A stretch of 64,000 nucleotides of DNA from Piezodorus guildinii (lineage: Eukaryota; Arthropoda; Insecta; Hemiptera; Pentatomidae), in NCBI GenBank assembly GCA_023052935.1, contig CM041294.1, positions 82,260,974-82,324,973 of the forward strand. Reading direction: 5' to 3'. Shown here one piece after another: positions 57,151 to 64,000 of the stretch. Position numbers and translations under genes: made by a program. Every line of letters begins with the position of its first letter. Position 1 is the first letter of the stretch. Under the pieces are notes generated by a model. That model was not told the origin of the DNA. It saw nothing but the letters and a program-made list of their open reading frames with translations, and did no database searches.

Positions 57151-57342
57151 TATTGTTTTAAATGAAAAAAGTCAAGTTTGGCTACATTTTTCAGTGTTGC
57201 TCGTATAATTTATTTATGTAACACGTATCACAACGACCTACCTATTAGGAGCCATATTGGTTTGAATGAAAAAAATTACCAATGTAACAATGTTTAAATG
57301 TTCATAGATGATTAAAAATAAATTTTCTTAGGAGATTATTTT

Positions 57343-57376
57343 TACTTTCCCTTACTATATATAGTAAGGGAAAGTA
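57343..57376. repeat. Perfect 34-bp palindrome at a repeat end
   Basis: TACTTTCCCTTACTATA followed by its exact complement. It forms the 5' tip of the repeat that continues to 58187. In other copies the same tip is an imperfect hairpin. Confidence 0.95.
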
Positions 57377-58187
57377 TTGCGATCGTGAAAATTTTCGAAT
57401 TCCAGTTTTCAACGGAAATACACGTTTTAGGGTCCCCTGAGTCCAAATATCCAGGTCCCGCAAAAAGGTCTGTGTGTGTGTGGTAACTCCCGGGCGGAAA
57501 CGAAAAGTCCTATGAAACTGAAATTTCATATTTAAGACAAATATACGCCCGAGACGTTACAAAACCTTTTTCATCAAAATGAACTTACCAGAAGAGCCAC
57601 TTTATACCATGCATTTTGCACCTTTTTTCGATTTTTTCAAAAACGGTTCCGACAATTTTGATTAAACTCGCTATATCGATGTAAAATTTAATGGGCTATA
57701 ATATCATGTAGGTTTCATTTTGATTAAAATGGTCTGACAGGATTTAAATGCCGATATTTTAAATTGTCTTCCTCTAAAGTACCTTTAATTTTGTTGATTA
57801 TCTTGTTACCACTGATGAAAATTATGTAAATATATAAATTGAATGAATTCGATACCCACCTAAATGAGAAAACAGAAAAAAAAATGTTCGAAAGTTTTTC
57901 TTTTTGAGCATAAGAACAGTAATATACATGTATGATATACCGTTTGAAAGCTAAAGATTTTAGAAAAAATATTATCTTATGCACAAGCTTTTAAAAGTTA
58001 ATGGAGAATGATAAAGCTAACTGATTATTTTAGATAATAATATAATAGATTTTTTAATAAAACACATGTTTCCATAGAAATTCCATTTAACTAACTCATT
58101 TTATCTCTAACTGTACTTGAAAATTCTTTAATGATTTTAAAAATGGAGGTAAGTGAAAGTCGTGTGTTGCCCGCACCAGCTTTTTTA
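57343..58187 (+). repeat. GTAAGTGAAAGT-family repeat, most complete copy
   Basis: About 845 bp, non-coding. Order of blocks: palindromic tip; GCGATCGTGAAAATTTTCGA; CAACGGAAATACACGTTTTA; CAAAAAGGTCTGTGTGTGTG; GCATTTTGCACCTTTTTTCG; GATTAAACTCGCTATATCGA; TTAGAAAAAATATTATCTTA; TTCCATAGAAATTCCATTTA; and the end GGTAAGTGAAAGTCGTGTG with CCCGCACCAG. The motif ACTTTC(A/C)(C)TTACC is present at both ends in opposite orientation, giving short terminal inverted repeats. At least seven further copies or parts lie in the window. The class (MITE or other) is unclear; no transposase or target duplication is identified. Confidence 0.8.
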
Positions 58188-58599
58188 CTTTCTTTACCTT
58201 CTACACTTCATCAATCAATCCGTCTGTAAAATAAATTTCTAACTGACTGGGAAAAGATGTAAATTATTCCTAGAGATACCCATGGTCTATTATTCCAGTC
58301 GAAGGGAGAAATACTTAAACCACATTTTATACATACAAATAGTATGTCATGTAAATTTTAATATTGTATTCATATAAATATTCTCTTTTATTTATCTTCT
58401 ATGCCAATAATAACCTGTTAATTTGATTGGGACTAACAATTGCAATCTTGATTTCCTAAAGATCACATCCCTTTTAGCAAATTTTACAGGAAGCGCAAAA
58501 ATCTTCGATTAATTTGTTATCGAATCTTTTATTTGATTCATTTTGCAATTTAAAACTAGAACTAAGGACCACCATATACCTAAGGTTGCGAATCATACT

Positions 58600-58790
58600 T
58601 CGCAGATAACTCTAGGGTTGTTGTTTTAAGTTATACCGTTCTTCGGAGAGAACGTAAATTGGTGGTCCTGATTCTGAGCGTTTTCAGGTTAAAGATCCCT
58701 ATCCTATTTGAACCTTGATATGCAAAATTTAGTATTCCCACTGAAGCGTCGTCCGATTATCCAGAGTAGCAAAATATGTCGTTAAATGAA
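58600..58790 (+). mobile_element. tRNA-derived SINE (family 2), diverged third copy
   Basis: Inverse orientation to the other two: GTAAATTGGTGGTCCTGATT, then AGATCCCTATCCTATTTGAA and GTCGTCCGATTATCCAGAGT, TTAAATGAAAAAATAAAAA tail. Confidence 0.65.
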
Positions 58791-59138
58791 AAAATAAAAA
58801 ATTACATCTCCTACCATCCTCAAAATTTGAGGACTTACGTTTCAAGATACGTAGAAACCGAATAACGGATGAAAAATAAATCGTTTGTCCGTTGTATTAA
58901 TAATAAATATCATTAATAATAATAATTAATAAATACAAAGTTTTTTTTATATTGTTTGTGCTATTCGACAGAGAATTAAATTCTCTACAAAATGAAAAAA
59001 GAATCATTGAAATCGGTGGTTTTTAAATTGATTGGCCATTTAAAATATTTATTGCTTTTCATATTAGTTAATTGACTATCAACGTTATACCCTAATATAG
59101 TTATTTAACAATAAACCATTGTGTAATAATTTGCAGCG

Positions 59139-59169
<31 letters not shown>

Positions 59170-59880
59170 CATATTATTAATTTTATTTTAATGTTCTTGA
59201 AGGGTATGTTTTAATACTATTTTCAATAAAATGTAATGTGTAATGTGGATTTTCAAACGCGTATTCAAACATATTGTATGTTGTTCAGATGAAATTGTAT
59301 GGCTGTTTTCAATAAAACTAAGCCATTAGAATACGAATATGTCAAAATATCAATTCAGTTAAATATGCCCTTTAGTATTTTTTGGAAATCATTAAATTGT
59401 TAAGATCAAGATGGTAATTGTTCCGTATGTAAATTTTTACTTTTCTAGGTCAAACCCGGAATATCACGATTTTCTCATCACGCCTAAAACTCGTTTAAAT
59501 TGAAATTGAATTAAAAAAAAAAAAATCGTTTGTTTTAAATTCCTTGCCTACGGTTACTCCTATCCCGCTTTACCTGCACTGTCATCGGAAATTTCAGTTG
59601 TCAGAATGGTACCATTTCCCCAAACCGTTTGGTAAACAAATGCACAAATCCTGTTAGGAGATCAAACAGGACAATCTTATTTCAACTGTCGCTTTGAGCA
59701 GGAAAAAGAGGAGGCTGCCTGACCTTGTCTTCATTATCCCAGTCCCTTTAACCTTTTTTTTTTTTTCAGGTTAGTTCTTATTTTTTTTAAATGTAATAGT
59801 AAATTTTCTAGTTAGGGAAGAAGGGAAAAAACATGTATATTATTCAATTTAAATAATTTTACTAAAAATAAGTTCTATTT

Positions 59881-60392
59881 TTTACTTTAACTTACCTATA
59901 TAATGAAATATATATATATATATATAATATATATATTTGTGTGTGTGTAAATATTTTTAGTTAGGGAAAGTATAGCGATCATGAAAATGTTCTAATTCCA
60001 ATTTTTTAACGGAAATACATCCCTTGAGTTTAAATGACCAAGTCTCGCAAAATGGTCTGTGTGTATGTATTTGGGGATGTATGTATGTATTTGAAGTACA
60101 GCTCAAAAAAAATAAGTTGTATAGAATTGAAATTTCTAGAAGAGGCCTTAGATGTTACAGCTACTTCTTTACTAAAATTCAGTGAAAAAAAGTGCTACTT
60201 TATACCAAGTATTTTGCACCTTTTTACGATATTTTCCAAATACTGCACAAACTAATTTGATTAAACTCGATGTAAAATTAAATGGGCTTTAATATGATGT
60301 CGATTTCATTCTTATTGAAATAGTCTGACAGGACTCAATGTTCGATATTTTTAAATTTTCATCCTTTTAAGAGTACCTTTAATTCTGAAGAT
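59881..60392 (+). repeat. GTAAGTGAAAGT-family repeat, 5' part
   Basis: Starts TTTACTTTAACTTACC, carries AGCGATCATGAAAATGTTCT, AATGGTCTGTGTGTATGTAT and TTGATTAAACTCGATGTAAA; ends in the middle of the element near a poly-A run. Confidence 0.75.
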
Positions 60393-60440
60393 TCCAATAA
60401 AAAAAAAAAAAAAAAACCCACATCATCTTGTTAGCATTGG

Positions 60441-61345
60441 TGCGGACAACACACGAAATTAACTTACCTCGGCTGTTAAAATCAATTTAAGAACTATTAA
60501 ATAAACTTACATTTAATAATTTTGAATTTAATTTAGTTAAAAAAGTTTATTCAGTTTCGTTGGAAACAAATAATTGAGATTAAATAATATAGCAATATCA
60601 CATTGTTACGAATAATCACCAGTAATAATTTGTTGCCTTATTTTTTCACTTTAAATTGCCTTTTACAACTTTATATTTAAGATTTTTTTTTCTTCGATAT
60701 TTAGCTTTCCTACGGTATATTATACAATTTTGTAACTATTTTTATGATCAAAAAACCAAAAATATAGATTAAAACAGCATTTTTGCTCTTTTTACCTTTT
60801 TTTGGTTATCAAATTTTAAACTTTTGTATTTAGCCGCTTTTTATCAATACTAATTTTTCTGAATCTATAAAATTTAAAGTTACATTAGAAGAAGAAAACT
60901 TTAACTATTGGTATTTAAGCCCTGTCAGACTATTTCAATCAGAATGAAACATGCATCATATTAAATCCTATTAAATTTTACATCCATATAGCGAGTTTAA
61001 TTAAAATCGTTAGAACCGTTTTTTGAGAAAATAGTAAAAAGGTGCAAAATGCAAGGTATAAATTGGCTTTTCTGTTTATTCCATTTTGATGAAAAATTTG
61101 CTGTAACATCTCGGTCGTATAGTTGTTTTAATTATGCAATTTCGTACGAATTTTCTTTTTTGCGCTAGGCTTACTAAACATACTCACAGACCATTTTGCG
61201 GGACTTGGTCATTTGGAATCAGAAGTATTTTCGTGTAAAAACTAGGTGTATCTCCGGCGAAAACTATAATTCGAAAATGTTCACGATTGCAATACATTCC
61301 CTTAATATATATTTCATATATAGGTAAGCGAAAGTAAAAATGTTA
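60441..61345 (-). repeat. GTAAGTGAAAGT-family repeat, inverted copy
   Basis: Minus-strand copy of nearly full length. TTTACTTTCGCTTACC lies at its 61.34-kb end, and at the other end the minus strand reads GTAAGTTAATTTCGTGTGTT, then GTCCGCACCAA. Together with the preceding plus-strand copy it makes a large inverted arrangement. Confidence 0.75.
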
Positions 61346-61529
61346 CCTTACTATTTTTCTCGGGCTTGGGAAAACAATAGATCATGGATATAATATACTG
61401 TTTTTTCCAGTCAGTTAGAAATTTAGTTTATGGAGATGAAGTATAGAATGCAAAAACAGTAAGAAACAATCTACTAAGAAAATTATAAAAAAAAATATTA
61501 TTTACTCCTTTAAAAACACCGAAGGTCAT

Positions 61530-61605
61530 CTGCCGGTCTTGAACTTGGTCAAAGAAAGCTGTCATGCTAGTCACTACACCACTGGTGATCACGTGTGACT
61601 TGTTT
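61530..61605 (-). repeat. tRNA-like (SINE head) fragment
   Basis: The minus strand reads TGGTGTAGTGACTAGCATGA, then AAGTTCAAGACCGG, like A and B boxes of a Pol III promoter at the right distance. No complete cloverleaf. Possibly a third SINE type. Confidence 0.4.
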
Positions 61606-62042
61606 ATTTCAGTTCTAAAACGTGTATTTCCTTTGATTATTCTTAAATACTTCTCCTCAGATAGGAGGAAGTAAAAATTATTAGGTTGACAGCAATAAGT
61701 AAAAATGTTATTAAATGCCAAAGGAAAATAAAATTGGCCGTCACGTTCAAATAATAAAAAAATAAGTGGGTTGCGGCTGATATAATCATGAAAATTCCTT
61801 ATTCCTGGGCCATGAATTTTTTAGAACACAAAGTGTATTAACCTTACCTGACGTAAACGTATTTTAGGCCTTACTCTGTGTATGCTGTGAGTAAGAAAAA
61901 ACAGTTTTACAACTTCATTTATTAGGTTACTTTGAATTTTAGGAGCTTAATATTCTCAAAAGTTAATATTTCATTGCCATTTCATCAGCTTAAGTTTGTG
62001 AAGTTACCCTTTTTGCTTGTTTTTTTTTTTTTTGTTTTTTTT

Positions 62043-62215
62043 TAAATTTCACTTACTGTAGGTAAAATGAAACATATATAATATATAAACCGTCAAAATT
62101 TGCGAATTAGAGTTTTCACAAGAAATGCTAATTTAGGGTCCTTGGGTCGATGTTTATGGGTCGAAATGTGCGAAGTTTAGTTCTAAAACGATAAATTGAA
62201 TAAACTGAAATGGTG
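62043..62215 (+). repeat. GTAAGTGAAAGT-family repeat, 5' fragment
   Basis: TTTCACTTACTGTAGG hairpin end, then AGAGTTTTCACAAGAAATGC and TAATTTAGGGTCCTTGGGTC. Stops where an inverted fragment begins. Confidence 0.6.
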
Positions 62216-62224
62216 CACAATTAA

Positions 62225-62632
62225 ATTGCATTTCTATAGAAACATGTGTTTTATTAACAAATATATTATATTAATATCTAAAATAATTAGGTGGTTTTAT
62301 CGGCTTTTCATCACTCTTTATTAACTTTTACAAGCTTGTGTAAAAGATAATATTTTGTATAAAAACCTTTAGCTTTCCAAAGGTATATTATACATCTATG
62401 TTACTATTGCCTTAAAAAATGTTTGTTCTTTTCCTCTCTATTTCTTTATCAAATTTGAATATTTAGCTGTTAGTTATCAACGCTAACAATATGATGTGCC
62501 TATTTTGTTTTAAATCTACAAGACTCAGTGCACCCTAAAACGTGTATTTCCGATGAAAACTGATTCCAAAATTTTCACGATCGCAATACTTTCTCTAACT
62601 ATATATTCCATTTATAGGTATGTAAAAGTAAA
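62225..62632 (-). repeat. GTAAGTGAAAGT-family repeat, inverted fragment
   Basis: Contains, inverted, TTTCTATAGAAACATGTGTT, CTAAAATAATTAGGTGGTTT and at its 62.6-kb end TTTCCGATGAAAACTGATTC and GATCGCAATACTTTCTCTAA. Confidence 0.65.
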
Positions 62633-62739
62633 AACGGGTTAGGATACAAGTTGAACGTGTTTGATTACCAACCAAACAAGAAAAAAGCTAACGTATGTTT
62701 TGGGTTTTTTTTTTTTCTCAAAAATGTGACATAATATGG

Positions 62740-62998
62740 GACATAATGGACATAATGGCTGGAAAACTAAAGATTTTAGAAAAATTGTTATACACAAAGT
62801 TGTATATGATAATTCAATGGGATGAAAAACGAATAAAACTGATTGTTGTAGATAATAACTTCTTCTGTTAGATTATTTAGCCTGAAACAATTGTTTAGAA
62901 GCTGTATGTAATTCTTCGACCTTTTTGCAACTATAATTTTATATTAAGTTTTAAAATTGATTTTAATCAAGAAAGTAAGTGAAAGTCGTGTGTTCCAT
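62740..62998 (+). repeat. GTAAGTGAAAGT-family repeat, 3' fragment
   Basis: CTAAAGATTTTAGAAAAATT near the start and AAGTAAGTGAAAGTCGTGTG at the end. It completes the cluster of broken copies in 60-63 kb. Confidence 0.65.
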
Positions 62999-64000
62999 GC
63001 TTTATTCTACTATCGATTTTTAAATAATGATTAATTGATTGATTATTGTTATTTAATCTACAGATATTTAAATTATTTATAGAACCAACACCTGGGTATT
63101 CTTGAAATCTTATATATTATGTCAGCCAACGCTTTAAAAAAATCTCTCTCTCTCTCTCTCTCTTTATATATATATATAAAATGATAAGGTGATTTTGGTT
63201 TCCGCTAACTCCTTCTAAACCACAAGAAGGATTTTGATGCGGTTTTCGCCATAATTTAGGGCATTCTTTCCTGAAGGTTAAACTTTAGCTTTTCTTTAAA
63301 CGGAAAAAATAAATTTTCTGCAACCAATTCATCAAAAGAATTCCTGCAATATAAGTAGTAACGTAGGGCTATAATATACTACTGGGAAGCGCAAGAATTT
63401 AGAAAAGTTAATATTTAATAAGATAATAGTTTATAGAAAGATGTTATAAGTTCATACACTTATACACAAATGTTATTTGTAATGTTGTGGATTCGGGAGG
63501 TTATGGTGTTCGTACGGGTATATGCTTTATACAGTAGTAAAGATTTTAGAAAAATATATTACGTATTAAATCGTACGTAAGTTGCTAAAATAAAGGAAAA
63601 GTTGTTATAATCTAATACTGTTAATATACTTCTACTTCTTTTGTTAATAATTATTTCTACTTTTAGATTATTTTATAAAAATAGTAGTTCCACTGTAAAC
63701 TAAATGGGACTCACATAGAAACTAAATTTAACTTTAATACTTATGTATGTATAATAATGTATTTAGAAAAAAGTTCTTATGAAATTTAAAACTGTAATAA
63801 ACCGAATAAAATAGGAATTGTTAAAAATAACAAACAAATAAACTAAACCAATTTTTGATTTTTTGTACAATTTATGTTTATAATTTGTAACTTTGATTAA
63901 ATATAAGAATTAATAAACGTTATATAATAAACATAATATTTCCTTGCTAAGTGCACTTTTCGATACGATGAACTCGTAATCCCAAAGTGATTAACACTAA
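62999..64000. other. Window end: repeats, no gene
   Basis: A (CT)n run at about 63146-63164 runs into a short (TA)n, then possible further decayed pieces of the same family (AAAGATTTTAGAAAAATATA at about 63540). No exon seen. Confidence 0.4.

Overview
This window is AT-rich eukaryotic nuclear DNA, most likely from an arthropod, probably an insect. The evidence is GT-AG introns, long introns packed with transposons, ordinary animal genes (an ARHGAP19-type RhoGAP and LSM1), and an arthropod-like repeat mix (RTE-type and Jockey-type LINEs, mariner, piggyBac-like, Ty3/gypsy). The exact order cannot be settled from sequence alone. There is no sign of bacterial, plasmid or phage DNA.

Layout. 1-2205 is a decayed RTE-type LINE on the minus strand. 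4477-26587 is a four-exon minus-strand gene for a 209-residue protein I do not recognise; the exons join in perfect phase. Its 13.9-kb last intron holds SINEs, hammerhead-like inverted repeats, a mariner MITE and a young intact Ty3/gypsy element (12232-17091). 26588-27527 is a head-to-head promoter interval. 27528-43394 is the plus-strand ARHGAP19 homologue, with about ten coding exons; its introns carry a piggyBac-like element, foldback MITEs, mariner derivatives, a nested LINE and a pogo/Tigger remnant. Its 3' UTR probably ends near 45.94 kb. 48420-54654 is LSM1 on the minus strand (three coding exons, 135 residues). A GC-rich, CpG-containing block at 54.73-54.95 kb looks like a second bidirectional promoter, with a probable non-coding first exon of a plus-strand gene that runs out of the window. 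55-64 kb has no recognisable coding exon and is filled with copies of a non-coding repeat family and SINEs.

How the parts relate. The host genes are ordinary: a Rho-GTPase regulator, an mRNA-decay factor, and one uncharacterised Pro/Ser-rich protein. I found no novel gene system. The most interesting content is in the mobile DNA: (i) the gypsy element has no usual tRNA primer site, but the bases directly after its 5' LTR are complementary to an internal LTR segment, suggesting self-priming, and its gag and pol ORFs are joined by a textbook -1 slippery heptamer directly before the gag stop; (ii) at least six unrelated-looking repeats carry hammerhead-ribozyme-like cores; (iii) a tRNA-derived SINE shares its 3' end with RTE LINE tails; (iv) several insertions are nested with readable target duplications.
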